In this document: positions 54,716 to 63,753 of the stretch, in pieces
How positions within the stretch are numbered: the first letter of the stretch is position 1
Layout of the letters: the number at the start of each line of letters is the position of its first letter
Assembly: GCA_030426805.1 (NCBI GenBank)
Contig: JAUHXU010000002.1
Coordinates: 372,001 to 436,000, forward strand
Length of the DNA stretch: 64,000 nt
DNA from: a bacterium
GTDB lineage: Bacteria > Planctomycetota > JAFGQW01
Direction: 5' to 3'
The notes under the pieces: model-generated
Database searches by the model: none
Seen by the model: the letters and a program-made list of their open reading frames with translations, nothing else
Told to the model about the DNA's origin: nothing
Position numbers and translations under genes: made by a program

Positions 54716-56263
54716 ATGAACGACGCACTCGACCGCACCGCGCACCGCGCCGACCCGTCGCGCTGGAGCGCGTCGTCGGCCGGTGGGATGGTCGCGTCCG
54801 CGCACTACCGCGCGACCGCGATCGGTGCCGGGGTGCTGCGCGACGGGGGCAACGCGATCGACGCGGCCGTGGCGGTGTCGGTCGCCCTCGGCGTGTGCGA
54901 ACCGGCCGGATCCGGTCTCGGCGGAATGGGGCTGATGATGCTGCGGCTGCCGGGGGAGTCGCCGGTCGTCGTCGAGGGCTCGTGCGTCTCGCCGGCGCGC
55001 GCGACGCCTGAAGGGGTCGCCGCGTCGCCGTCGCGCTACGACGGCTTTCCGGCCGTCGCCGTGCCGCGGCTCGTCGCGCTGCTCGCCGACGTGCACGCGC
55101 GTCACGGCTCGACCCCGCTCACACGCCTCCTCGAGCCGGCCGCGGCGATGGCAGAGGAGGGGTTCCTCGTCACGCCTATGCTCGCCGAGCTGTTTCAGAA
55201 ACACAGCGAGGACCTCGCCGACCTCGAGTCGTTCGTGCTCGAACGCGGTGCGCGCCTTCGCCAACCGGCGCTCGCCCGCACGCTGCGCCGCCTCGGGCGC
55301 GTCGGATTCGAGGACTTCTACACCGGAGAGATCGGCCGCCGCATTCTGGATGACGTCGCGGCGCGCGGCGGGTGGTTCGACGAGAGCGACTTCGCGTCGC
55401 TCCCCGCGCCACAGCGCGTCGAACCGCTGACGATCCGGGTGGGCGGGCTCGACGTGTTCGCGCCGCCGCCGCCGGGCGGTGGCATCGCGCTGCTCGAGAT
55501 GCTGCGTCTCGACGATGCGATCGGCGAGGCCTGCACGGGGCCGACGGATGCGGTGCGTTCGGCCGCGATCATCCAGCGCGCGCGGCGAGATCGTCGCGAC
55601 CATCGACGGATGCGTACCCTCGGCGTGGACGGCCCGAACCTGATCGGCGCGGACTACGCACGGTCGGTCGCGCCGTCGATCCGCGAGCGGATCGAGCGCG
55701 GCCGCGAGACGACACACTTCGTCGTCGTGGACACGAGCGGAACCGTCGTCTCGATGACACAGTCGATCGAGCGGTCGTTCGGCGCCCGCGTGACGACGCC
55801 CGATCTCGGCTTTCTCTACAACGGGTTCATGCGCGCGTTCAAGGTGCAGAACAAGGCGCACCCGCACTACGTGCGACCCGGTGCGGTGGCGCGCTCGAAT
55901 GCGAGCCCGACGATCGTGCTTCGGGACGGTGTGCTGCACGCGGCGCTCGGCGCGACCGGATCCGAGCGCGCCGCGTCCGCGTTGTTCCGCGTCCTGCGAC
56001 GCCTCGATCCGTCGTGCCCGTTCGAGGCGGTCCATGCACCGCGGCTGCACTGCAAACCCGACGGTGTCGTGCTGTTCGAGTCGCGATTGGACCCGGCCGA
56101 CCAGCGGGCGCTCGTCGCCGCGGGTTTCGAGTTGGAGCCGTTCGAGGCGTACGACTTCCGCGCCGGCGGTTTGCAACTCGTCTCGTTCGACGGCACCGCG
56201 TTCCACGGCGTGGCCGACCCCCGGCGGGACGGCGCTGCGGCGGGACCCGAGGAACAGCGGTGA
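54716..56263 (+). CDS. Gamma-glutamyltransferase-family protein without signal peptide, 515 aa
   Basis: Same family as the product at 49458: AGGMVASAHYRATAIGAGVLRDGGNAIDAAVAVSVALGVCEPAGSGLGG, nucleophile threonine in RETTHFVVVD (about 331), SIERSFGARV, GFLYNGFM and SNASPTIVLRDG. No export signal precedes the domain, so it should be cytosolic. It could be a cytosolic glutathione or gamma-glutamyl-peptide hydrolase or a related acylase. GGAGG is 7 bases upstream of ATG 54716. The stop overlaps the GNAT gene's GTG. Confidence 0.87.
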   Translation: MNDALDRTAHRADPSRWSASSAGGMVASAHYRATAIGAGVLRDGGNAIDAAVAVSVALGVCEPAGSGLGGMGLMMLRLPGESPVVVEGSCVSPARATPEGVAASPSRYDGFPAVAVPRLVALLADVHARHGSTPLTRLLEPAAAMAEEGFLVTPMLAELFQKHSEDLADLESFVLERGARLRQPALARTLRRLGRVGFEDFYTGEIGRRILDDVAARGGWFDESDFASLPAPQRVEPLTIRVGGLDVFAPPPPGGGIALLEMLRLDDAIGEACTGPTDAVRSAAIIQRARRDRRDHRRMRTLGVDGPNLIGADYARSVAPSIRERIERGRETTHFVVVDTSGTVVSMTQSIERSFGARVTTPDLGFLYNGFMRAFKVQNKAHPHYVRPGAVARSNASPTIVLRDGVLHAALGATGSERAASALFRVLRRLDPSCPFEAVHAPRLHCKPDGVVLFESRLDPADQRALVAAGFELEPFEAYDFRAGGLQLVSFDGTAFHGVADPRRDGAAAGPEEQR

Positions 56264-56778
56264 CCGCGATGCACGAGCGATTCGACGACTTCGAGATCCG
56301 GCCGTTCACGCGAGACGACGTCGCGTCGATCACCCGCCATGCGAACGACGAGCGTGTCGCGCGGCAGATGCGCGACCGGTTTCCGCACCCGTACGCCGCT
56401 GACGACGCCCGGGCGTTCTTCGACCTCGTCGCCCGCGGGGAGTCCGACGCGTTCGCGATCGCGGGCCCCGACGGCGCGTTCGGGACGATCGGCTTTCAGC
56501 GCCGGGCCGACGTCGAGCGCTTCACCGCCGAGGTCGGGTTTTGGCTCGGCGCGACCCACTGGGGCCGCGGCATCGCGACGCGCGCGGTCGTCGCGTTCGT
56601 CGACTGGCTGTTCACGACGACCGACCTCGAGCGCCTCGAGGCCGTCGTGTTCGAGACGAACCCGGCGTCAGCGCGGGTGCTCGAGAAAGCGGGATTCGAG
56701 CGCGAGAGCCGTCGCCGTCGGTCGATCCACAAGGGCGGCCGAATGCTCGACAGCACCGTATTTGTCCGGTTTCGGTAG
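56260..56778 (+). CDS. GNAT acetyltransferase, RimJ/RimL type, 172 aa
   Basis: Starts with the RimJ/RimL-like FEIRPFTRDDVASITRHANDERVARQM and has AEVGFWLGATHWGRGIATRAVVAFVDWLF (acetyl-CoA loop) and AVVFETNPASARVLEKAGFERESRRRRS, all in standard spacing. This group acetylates protein N-termini or small amines. GTG 56260 overlaps the previous stop; the ATG at 56269 is an alternative. Co-expression with the gamma-glutamyltransferase hints at a small amino compound as substrate (inference). Confidence 0.88.
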   Translation: MTAMHERFDDFEIRPFTRDDVASITRHANDERVARQMRDRFPHPYAADDARAFFDLVARGESDAFAIAGPDGAFGTIGFQRRADVERFTAEVGFWLGATHWGRGIATRAVVAFVDWLFTTTDLERLEAVVFETNPASARVLEKAGFERESRRRRSIHKGGRMLDSTVFVRFR

Positions 56779-56809
56779 CGATTCACGCGCCCGACGCTAC
56801 GGTGGGGGC

Positions 56810-58240
56810 ATGAGAGACTTCATCGCCTCGACGCTCGTGGTCGCGTTCGCCGCGACGCTCATCGGCGCCCAGTCGCCGATCGTCCGCAATGCCGAGCAGG
56901 TCGGCTTCGTCGACATGTCGTCCGGGTTCGCGCCGCTCGGGGTCGGCGGGTATCGGACGGCCGGCAAGCGGTACGCGCTCGTCTGTCGAAACGCCGGTGG
57001 GCTCGACGTCGTCGACACGACCGATCCGACCGCGCCCACGGTCGTCGCGAACGTACCGGGCGGCTTCCGGCGCGTCGTCACGCACGTGCAATACGCGATC
57101 GCGACGACGGACAACGGCCCGACCGCGGTCATCGACATGACCGATCCGGTCAATCCGGCGATCGTCGCGACGATCGGCGTCGGCGCGCACTCGCTGCAAG
57201 TCGACGGCACACGGCTCTACTTGTGCAGGCAGGCGCGCGGCATGCTCGTCTACGACCTGACGACCCCGACGGCGCCCAACGCGGTCGGCGTGCTCGCGCG
57301 GGTCGTGCACGCGTGCAACCCCGAGGGCAACATCCTCTACGTGCACGGGCAGGGGGAGCCGCCGACCGAGATCTTCGACGCGACGAACCCGGCGCAGCTC
57401 GTGTCGCTGGGCGGCATCAACACCGGCAAGCACTCGAGCGACCTGTATCTCGCACCGGGTGGCAAGCGCATCCTCTGCACGTGTGACGACTTCAGCGGCG
57501 GGCACCTGCAGTTTTGGGACGTCGCGACGCCGGCATCCCCGGTGCTCGTCGGCCGCTACCAGACCGATGCGTCGATCGCGATCCACGACATCGACGTCAA
57601 GGGCGCCTACGTCTACGTGTGTTACTACAAGGACCAGTTCCGCGTCGTCGATGTGAGCGACGTCACGAACCCGCGCGAGGTGGCGGCCTGGGACACCAAC
57701 CCCGCGAACATCGGCCCGGACCACTCCGACATGTTCCAGACCTATCCGTTTCACGATGCGGTCTACATGACGCAGATGGGACCGACGCCGCTCGGGCCGA
57801 AGGTCGGCCTGCACGTGATCGACTTCTTTCCGGCGTTCGGTGCCGGTGCGCCCGGCACCGGCAGCGTCGTGCCGACGATTCGTTGGTCGTTCGGTCCGCC
57901 GTCGCCCGGCAACACCGAGTTCGCGCTTCGCCTGCGGGACGCGCGACCGGGCAGCGTCGCGCTGCTCGCGATCGGTGCGAGTCGCGCGCAGTGGGGGGCG
58001 CGCGCGCTCCCCACGACCCTCGGCGACTTCGGCGCGCCGAACGTGACGCTGCACGTGTCGCCCGATGCGCTGATCCCGGTCGGCGTCGATGCGCAGGGCG
58101 AGGCACGCGTGGCCCTTCCGGTGCCGGCGGGCATTCGCGGCCTGCAGCGCCTGTATGCGCAGTGGATCGTCCTCGACCCGGGCGCACCCAATGCGACCGG
58201 GATCGCGGCCAGCGAGGCGGGGGAACTGCTGGTCTACTGA
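56810..58240 (+). CDS. Secreted LVIVD-repeat protein, 476 aa
   Basis: Signal peptide MRDFIASTLVVAFAATLIGAQ. Residues 35-335 contain about six blades of the LVIVD pattern (GLDVVDTTDPTAPTVVANV, TAVIDMTDPVNPAIVATI, MLVYDLTTPTAPNAVGVL, FRVVDVSDVTNPREVAAWD), a propeller family common in surface proteins. The last 120 residues (from WSFGPPSPGNTEFALRL) form a beta domain ending LQRLYAQWIVLDP, distantly like the C-terminal module of the other secreted propellers. No sorting motif is recognisable. It overlaps the convergent AraC gene by 7 bases. Confidence 0.8.
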   Translation: MRDFIASTLVVAFAATLIGAQSPIVRNAEQVGFVDMSSGFAPLGVGGYRTAGKRYALVCRNAGGLDVVDTTDPTAPTVVANVPGGFRRVVTHVQYAIATTDNGPTAVIDMTDPVNPAIVATIGVGAHSLQVDGTRLYLCRQARGMLVYDLTTPTAPNAVGVLARVVHACNPEGNILYVHGQGEPPTEIFDATNPAQLVSLGGINTGKHSSDLYLAPGGKRILCTCDDFSGGHLQFWDVATPASPVLVGRYQTDASIAIHDIDVKGAYVYVCYYKDQFRVVDVSDVTNPREVAAWDTNPANIGPDHSDMFQTYPFHDAVYMTQMGPTPLGPKVGLHVIDFFPAFGAGAPGTGSVVPTIRWSFGPPSPGNTEFALRLRDARPGSVALLAIGASRAQWGARALPTTLGDFGAPNVTLHVSPDALIPVGVDAQGEARVALPVPAGIRGLQRLYAQWIVLDPGAPNATGIAASEAGELLVY

Positions 58241-59172
58241 CCGCTGCCGAGTGCGGCGCGTGTGATCGGGAGTTGCACGCGCAACTCGAAGTGCTCGAAA
58301 CCGTGGGCGAACGGGCGCCCGATCCACGACTCGAAGCACGGTCGATCCGCCGGCGTGTAGCCGCTCACCGGGAGCCACGTGCCGTAGAGCCAGTCGAGTG
58401 CGCGCTGTTCGAGATCGATCGCGCCCCGCACCTCGACCTCCGCGACGCGCATCGCGGCGAAGTCGATGCGGCCGATCTCGCCCCGCGGTTGCACGTCGGG
58501 CACGACGACTCCGACGTCGTATCGGCAGTCTTCGGCGGCGACGATGTCGGGGTCGTCCCACATGTAGCCGAGCCACTCGCCGTCGGCCAACCCGCGCGCG
58601 TCCGCCCATGCGACGAGTCGCGACGCGGCGTCGGTGACGCGACCGGGGCGATACGGGTCGAGCACGCGGATGTAGGCGACGGTCCGCGGCGGTCGGTCGC
58701 GGAACCGCACCGAGAAGCCGTCGGGGTTCTCGCCCGGTGGGCAGCGGTCGAGCAGGTGGCGCGTGTCGGGGTCTTCGATCGCGGCCTGCAACTCCGCGCG
58801 TCGGCGGTCGCGTAGCGCGGCGAGGTCGAAGCGACTCGGTGCGACACCGTAGTGCTGCTTGAACACGCGCGAGAAGTTGGAACTCGATCCGAAGCCGCAC
58901 GCGAGCGCGATGCGCGTGAGGTTCGCGCGTCGGTCGTGCGCGAGCATCCGGAGCGCGCGTTCGAGCCGCACCCGGGTGACGAAGGCCGTGAGCGTGTCGC
59001 CGACGAGTGCGCGGAAGATCCGGTGGAAGTGATACGGCGAGAAGCAGGCGACCGACGCGACGCGATCGAGGCTCAGCGGCTCGTCGAGGTGCGCGAGGAT
59101 GTGGTCGATCGCGCGGTTCACCCCTTCGACGTAGTGCTCGGGCGTCTCGTTCGGGGTCGTGTCTTCGGCCAT
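58234..59172 (-). CDS. AraC-family regulator with GyrI-like effector domain, 312 aa
   Basis: Residues 15-120 are the double helix-turn-helix (LDRVASVACFSPYHFHRIFRALVGDTL, LTRIALACGFGSSSNFSRVFKQHYG). Residues 150-310 are a GyrI-like small-molecule-binding domain (RTVAYIRVLDPYRPG, DVGVVVPD, DWLYGTWLPVSGYTPAD, CFESW, then the AraC_E_bind-type end). This layout is the Rob/SoxS-BmrR type that senses drugs or lipophilic compounds. It faces away from the VOC gene with 106 bases between the starts, so it may control it. Confidence 0.9.
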   Translation of the reverse strand: MAEDTTPNETPEHYVEGVNRAIDHILAHLDEPLSLDRVASVACFSPYHFHRIFRALVGDTLTAFVTRVRLERALRMLAHDRRANLTRIALACGFGSSSNFSRVFKQHYGVAPSRFDLAALRDRRRAELQAAIEDPDTRHLLDRCPPGENPDGFSVRFRDRPPRTVAYIRVLDPYRPGRVTDAASRLVAWADARGLADGEWLGYMWDDPDIVAAEDCRYDVGVVVPDVQPRGEIGRIDFAAMRVAEVEVRGAIDLEQRALDWLYGTWLPVSGYTPADRPCFESWIGRPFAHGFEHFELRVQLPITRAALGSGQ

Positions 59173-59278
59173 CGCGACAGTTTGGAGGAATCGCAAGATC
59201 CGTCAAGACCGGCCCGGCGGGTCGCGATAGGGTTCCGTCTCGACCGATCGACCCCGCTACACGAAAGGCGCGACGCGC

Positions 59279-59668
59279 ATGAAACTCGGACTGTTCTCGG
59301 TGAGCCTTGCGGTGAAGGACCTCGGCGCGTCACGCGCGTTCTACGAGACGCTCGGCTTCGAGGTGGTGCACGGCGACGCGAGCCAGAATTGGCTGATCCT
59401 CGCGAACGGCACGACGAAGATCGGGCTGTTCCAGGGGATGTTTCCGAACAACATCCTCACGTTCAACCCGGGGTGGGGCGAGGGCAGCGAGCCACTCGCG
59501 TCGTTCACCGACGTCCGCGAGTTGCAGGCGCAGCTGAAGACGGCGGGGATCGCGTTCGACCAGGAGGCCGACCCCGCCGGCGACGGCCCCGCGAGTTTCG
59601 TCGTCACCGACCCCGACGGCAACGCGATCCTCGTCGACCAGCACGTGCCGAAGCCGTCCGCGGGGTAA
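59279..59668 (+). CDS. VOC (glyoxalase/bleomycin-resistance fold) protein, 129 aa
   Basis: Two beta-alpha-beta-beta-beta units: [28 protein letters not shown] and [23 protein letters not shown], ending [16 protein letters not shown]. The expected metal-ligand positions are not all His/Glu, so binding or metal-dependent chemistry is undecided. It is close to the widespread YP_ lactoylglutathione-lyase-like proteins of unknown role. Divergent from the AraC regulator. Confidence 0.88.
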   Translation: MKLGLFSVSLAVKDLGASRAFYETLGFEVVHGDASQNWLILANGTTKIGLFQGMFPNNILTFNPGWGEGSEPLASFTDVRELQAQLKTAGIAFDQEADPAGDGPASFVVTDPDGNAILVDQHVPKPSAG

Positions 59669-59674
59669 CGGCGC

Positions 59675-60325
59675 TCAGAGCGGCTTGCCCGCACGCTCGA
59701 CGATCAGCACTCTTCCATTCATTCGATACCAGAAGATAATCGCTCTGCCCTCACGGCTACGCGTCTCGAACCATTGGTCTCCGTCGCGATGCTTGTGGAT
59801 TGCATGGACGTCGCCCACGCGGAGCTCGAATTTGTTTTCGCCCTGAAACGCGATCGTGCCGCGTTCGATCGCGAGTAGTGCGCGCCGCGCCTCCTCGTAC
59901 GTCATGACGCCTTTCAGCGACACGTCGACCTCCGGCGCGACCGCGAGCTTGAACGTGTGCAGCACGCGGGCCTCGTAGCGCGGGCTCCAGGCGTGCTCGT
60001 CGTCCGGCGAGCCCTTCGTGTCGAGCAAGGACCAACCAATCGGGTGGAGCGTGACGCTTCTGCACACGCGGTAGGGGCTGTCGGTCAGCTTCGGGAGCGT
60101 GATGCGCGCGTGGACACGGTCGAAGCGCGTCTCGTGCACGTTGAGCGTGCAGGCATCTCGTTCGCCTTCGCCGACGTATCGAGCCACCGCAGCGCGAAGA
60201 CGTGCGACCGCGACCGCATTGACCCGATCGCGGATCGCGTAGTCTACCGCGACGGGAAGCGGCGGATCGTCTGGTTGGGAGCCGGAGACGAGGATGGGGA
60301 GGAGCAGGATGGTCAGCGGTCGCAT
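59675..60325 (-). CDS. Exported protein of unknown function, 216 aa
   Basis: MRPLTILLLPILVSGSQ is a short signal peptide (the serine/glycine exit could suit signal peptidase I). The mature part has a mixed pattern with cysteines at about 59 and 88 that could pair, the phrase TLHPIGWSLLDTKGSPDD, and a C-terminal sheet ending FWYRMNGRVLIVERAG. No family recognised. It is the third gene of a reverse-strand run after the DUF4344 and SecD-P1-like genes, 13 bases behind the latter. Its coding sequence is a little less GC-rich than its neighbours. Confidence 0.62.
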   Translation of the reverse strand: MRPLTILLLPILVSGSQPDDPPLPVAVDYAIRDRVNAVAVARLRAAVARYVGEGERDACTLNVHETRFDRVHARITLPKLTDSPYRVCRSVTLHPIGWSLLDTKGSPDDEHAWSPRYEARVLHTFKLAVAPEVDVSLKGVMTYEEARRALLAIERGTIAFQGENKFELRVGDVHAIHKHRDGDQWFETRSREGRAIIFWYRMNGRVLIVERAGKPL

Positions 60326-60338
60326 GGAGTCTTCCGTG

Positions 60339-62672
60339 TCACAGCTGTCGAGACGTGACCTTCGCGGTGGCGGTCAGGTCGAACGTCGAGTCCGGGGGGG
60401 TGGCGGAGCCTTCTTTGACGCTGCGCCCTTTCGCGACACACCGCACGACGACGCGGTGCGTGACGTTGTATCGGACGTCGGCGGTCCACTCGACCGCTCC
60501 GGACCCCACCGGGATTCGCGCCCGCAGGTCGATGTGCGCGACGCGTCCGGCCGGCGTATCGTCGACCGACACGAGTCGCGCGGTGGCGGTTCGATCCGCC
60601 GACGGGGTGAGCGCGCCCCCGTGAAGGGCCGACAGCACCGCGTCGGCGTCGAGCGACCACGACTCGCCGACCGCGTGCACGCCGCGCCCGAGCGGCACGA
60701 CCGGCCGGCGCATCTCCGCCACCACCGTCCGGTTTCGCGCCCATTGGCCCGTTTCGCCGTAATCCGTCAGCGTCTTTCCGTCGCGCACGACCGAGATCGT
60801 GGACTGTGCGCCATCCCACGAGACGATCACGGCGGCACCTTGCATGGGGGTCGCCATGGCGTCACCGGCCGGCCGCCCGCCGCGACCGGGTCGCACGCGG
60901 GACGTTTCGAACGTGCGCGTCGCACGAGCCACTTGGCCGTCCACCACCGTGTCGACGCGGTGAATGGACTCGTCGACGAACGTCGTGCTGAGTTCCTCGC
61001 GCGACGGCAATCTGCCGCGCTGCACCAGTGTGCGCTCGATCCGCATCGTCGTTCCTGCGCGGGGCGGCAACGAGAAGTCGACCGTGTCCGCGACGGCGAT
61101 CACGCGCTCGCTGATCAAGCGGGGTGCGGCCGTGAGGACACCGGCCCCGTGCGATGCGACGAGCGTCCGGATCAGATTCCGACCGTCGATGGCGAGGAGC
61201 ACACGCCCGGGGAGGGGGCCGTTGACGATCGCACTCGACACCAGGCGATCGTTGATGATCAGGCAGAGCAGTCGGCCCCGCCGCGCCTCGGTGACCCGGA
61301 GCATCCGCTCGCGCTGGCTTTCGGTCATCTCGAGCGACACGACTTGCTGAAAGCCCTGCGTTCGGTGCGATAGCAGGGCGATGTCGGTATCGGCGAACGT
61401 CGCTTCCGGCTCGACAGCGACAATGCAGCCCGGCGTCGGTGCCCCGCGCGGATGGGCCGGCTGCTCAGCCGGGTAGTAGCAGAACGCCGCCGAGGCCTCG
61501 GGATTCGGCGGTCGCCGCGGATCGGCGGAGTTGGCGAACAGCGGAACCGGGCGATCCTCCTTCGCGAACGTGTTCACATCGACGCGCAGCCCGGCGGCCT
61601 CCAAGTCCTTTCGCCTCGCCTCCCACGCGAGCAGAATGGAGCCGCGCTGGGCAAGCGCCCGCTTGCATGCAGCGACGTCGGTCGCGTCGCTCGCGGACAG
61701 ACGAACCTCGACGGTGTCGTCGTGTGTCGCGCCAATCGAACACTGCGTCACGCCGAGCGCTCGCAGCCGACGAGCGAACACGTCGGCCACGCTCGATCGG
61801 TCGCGTTCGGACACCCGGTAGCGCAGGACGACGTCCCGCGAGGGCTCGGCTGAGGACTCCGGTGCGAAGCAACCGAAATTGACGAGCGAGATCGCGATGT
61901 CTGGTTCGGGAGCGGCCGTCGCGTGGATCGCGTGGTCGCGGAGCCACGCCGCTGCCAAGAGGACTGTCGAGAACGAGTCGACTGTGTCGGCCGGCTGCGC
62001 CCGACGCACTGCGAGCATTGCGTCCAGCAGTCTCTCCGGGGCTCCGCCTTGCTCCTCGACGAGTGCGGCGAAGCGGGCCTCGAGCGCTTCGGACACGGGC
62101 TCGAATGCCGCTGCCAGCGCTTCGTTTTGAAGGGACGCGATGCTCCGTCGTATCGCTTCGACCTTCTGTTTGACTGCCACGACGCTGGACGGCCGTCGCT
62201 TTCGCATCCGCTCGAGGTCTTCGAGCACGAACTCGAGGCGGACAGTGCGTGACTTCAACTCCAACTCGGCCTCCAGGCGACGGTCGGATAGCGCCGCTCG
62301 AGCGGTCTCCGCCTCCTTCAGAAGCCGAACGGCGTGCCGTCGTTCCGAGGGCTCGGACAGGAGTTCCGTTTCGGCGCGTAGCACCCCGACGAGCTCGGCC
62401 AGCGCGCGCTCACCGAGGCGTGGGGGGCCGACGCGCTTGCGCAAGGCGACAGCCGTTTGATCGAGGCTCGCCCGGGCGCGCGCGACCTCGGCCGCCTCCG
62501 ATGTGCACCCGAGCGCCTTCAACTCGGAGACGAGGCGGCCGGCCATCGCGCTCGCGGAGGAGACCCTCATGAGCCGGCGATGATCCGACAGGGTAGCCGA
62601 CTGCGCTGTCGAGGCGACCGCGCACGCGGGCCACGCGAACAGCGCGAGAATCGCCGCGAATCGTCGGGTCAC
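60339..62672 (-). CDS. Exported protein with SecD-P1-like domain, 777 aa
   Basis: Signal peptide MTRRFAAILALFAWPACAVAS. Residues 30-230 are helical and coiled. About 265-500 reads like the P1 periplasmic region of SecD: a DVVLRYRVSERDRSSVADVFARRLRALGV segment, LLAWEARRKDLEAAGL, then SLEMTESQRERMLRVTEARRGRLLCLIINDRLVSSAIVNGPLPG, matching SecD's loop IVLDGKVISAP-type signature. The end (500-777) is a separate beta-rich domain. No SecD membrane helices are present, so it is not a translocase. GTG 62672 overlaps the DUF4344 gene stop. Confidence 0.65.
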   Translation of the reverse strand: MTRRFAAILALFAWPACAVASTAQSATLSDHRRLMRVSSASAMAGRLVSELKALGCTSEAAEVARARASLDQTAVALRKRVGPPRLGERALAELVGVLRAETELLSEPSERRHAVRLLKEAETARAALSDRRLEAELELKSRTVRLEFVLEDLERMRKRRPSSVVAVKQKVEAIRRSIASLQNEALAAAFEPVSEALEARFAALVEEQGGAPERLLDAMLAVRRAQPADTVDSFSTVLLAAAWLRDHAIHATAAPEPDIAISLVNFGCFAPESSAEPSRDVVLRYRVSERDRSSVADVFARRLRALGVTQCSIGATHDDTVEVRLSASDATDVAACKRALAQRGSILLAWEARRKDLEAAGLRVDVNTFAKEDRPVPLFANSADPRRPPNPEASAAFCYYPAEQPAHPRGAPTPGCIVAVEPEATFADTDIALLSHRTQGFQQVVSLEMTESQRERMLRVTEARRGRLLCLIINDRLVSSAIVNGPLPGRVLLAIDGRNLIRTLVASHGAGVLTAAPRLISERVIAVADTVDFSLPPRAGTTMRIERTLVQRGRLPSREELSTTFVDESIHRVDTVVDGQVARATRTFETSRVRPGRGGRPAGDAMATPMQGAAVIVSWDGAQSTISVVRDGKTLTDYGETGQWARNRTVVAEMRRPVVPLGRGVHAVGESWSLDADAVLSALHGGALTPSADRTATARLVSVDDTPAGRVAHIDLRARIPVGSGAVEWTADVRYNVTHRVVVRCVAKGRSVKEGSATPPDSTFDLTATAKVTSRQL

Positions 62673-63493
62673 TTCGCGGCCTTGCCCTGGGCGATGAAGC
62701 GCTCGACGTATTCGCTGTGGACCGTGATCGTTCGCTTGGAGCGGCTCCAGCCGGCGCCGCCGTCGCCCTGGGCGAAGCGGATCGTGACCTGGGAGTGCCA
62801 GTCGAAACGGCGGATCACGTCGCGAAGACGCTTCGTGAGACCGGCCTTGTCGAGTTGCTTCGCGATCGAGCAGCTCTTGTCGATTCGCACTCGCGCCTCG
62901 GTCGACGCCGCGCCGGACGGCATCCAGAGGGGTCGCAGGATCCGGCGCCACGAGCGATGGATCTCCGCGCCGTAGTCGCCGCTTCGCTTGACGTCTTTCT
63001 TCGACATGCCGACGGCCGCGGCGACTCCGGCGTATTTCTCGGCGTCGGCGGCGACCGCGAGGGCGGCGATCTGGTAGGCGCGTCGCGCGTCGTTGTTGTG
63101 CTCGCCCCGCACCGGCCACTTCTCGCGCGGCACTTCGTTCGCCTCGATCATCAGCGACCGCACGCGCGCTTCGAGGACGGCCGGTGCCCGGTCGGGCATG
63201 TAGGTCGTCAGGTAATGGGTCGCGAACGCGTCGGCGAGCGTCTCCTCGTTGCCGAGGATCGGCAGGTCGAACTCGCGGACGAGCGCGTGCGCCAGCTCGT
63301 GGAGCACGACGTGCATCACGACGTCTTGCGCAAACGGCGTGACGCGGGCGCGTTGCACCGACGCGTCGCGCGTGATGTCCCTCGTCGAGTGCACACGCTG
63401 CGCGGTCGTGCGCTCGGTTGCGACGGTGCAGGCGAGTCCGAGCGCGATCGCGGTCGATACGGCGCGAAGCGGACGGGGGCGGAATCCGGGCAT
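62669..63493 (-). CDS. DUF4344-type putative metallopeptidase, exported, 274 aa
   Basis: An N-terminal signal region (AVSTAIALGLACTVATE) precedes a gluzincin-like motif VVLHELAHALVREFDLPILGNEETLADAFA: zinc histidines in HELAH (about 64-68), and a downstream ENETLADAFA-like acidic ligand (EETLADAFA). The family, DUF4344, is annotated as putative metallopeptidases with a shared HExxH. Residues 140-274 are helical with a C-terminal strand pair. Good sigma-70-like promoter upstream. It leads the three-gene run toward 59675. Substrate unknown. Confidence 0.85.
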   Translation of the reverse strand: MPGFRPRPLRAVSTAIALGLACTVATERTTAQRVHSTRDITRDASVQRARVTPFAQDVVMHVVLHELAHALVREFDLPILGNEETLADAFATHYLTTYMPDRAPAVLEARVRSLMIEANEVPREKWPVRGEHNNDARRAYQIAALAVAADAEKYAGVAAAVGMSKKDVKRSGDYGAEIHRSWRRILRPLWMPSGAASTEARVRIDKSCSIAKQLDKAGLTKRLRDVIRRFDWHSQVTIRFAQGDGGAGWSRSKRTITVHSEYVERFIAQGKAAK

Positions 63494-63528
63494 CGGCGTC
63501 TCCCGTAGTGGAAGTGATGAGTGCGTCG

Positions 63529-63557
63529 ACCGTAGCGGCGCGTTGCAGACGCGTCAA
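63529..63557 (-). promoter_or_regulatory. Sigma-70-like promoter for the DUF4344 operon
   Basis: Reverse strand TTGACG, 17-base spacer, TACGGT, 36 bases before the ATG at 63493. Confidence 0.55.
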
Positions 63558-63599
63558 CGCGCGTCGATCGGGAGAGTGATCGATCCGGGATCGAGACGG

Positions 63600-63629
63600 T
63601 TGACGACCGACCGCCGCGCTGACTACAAT
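63600..63629 (+). promoter_or_regulatory. Strong sigma-70-type promoter for the exported protein at 63754
   Basis: TTGACG, 18-base spacer, TACAAT, the best match to consensus in the window. It leaves a leader of about 117 bases that can fold (GGGACC near 63648 pairs with GGTCCC near 63731). Confidence 0.65.
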
Positions 63630-63753
63630 TGAGATTGAAGTAAGTGGGACCCGTGTGCATCGACGCCTTCGTTTCTCGTCGGTGCTTGCGCGAAGCGACC
63701 GGGTCTCCGAGGTAGGGCCGCGGCCACGCGGTCCCAGGCATAGGAGAGTCCTA

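Noticed and set aside
59178-59206. TTGACG as a -35 for the AraC gene
   Set aside because: The sequence at -10 (AAACTG) is too far from consensus.
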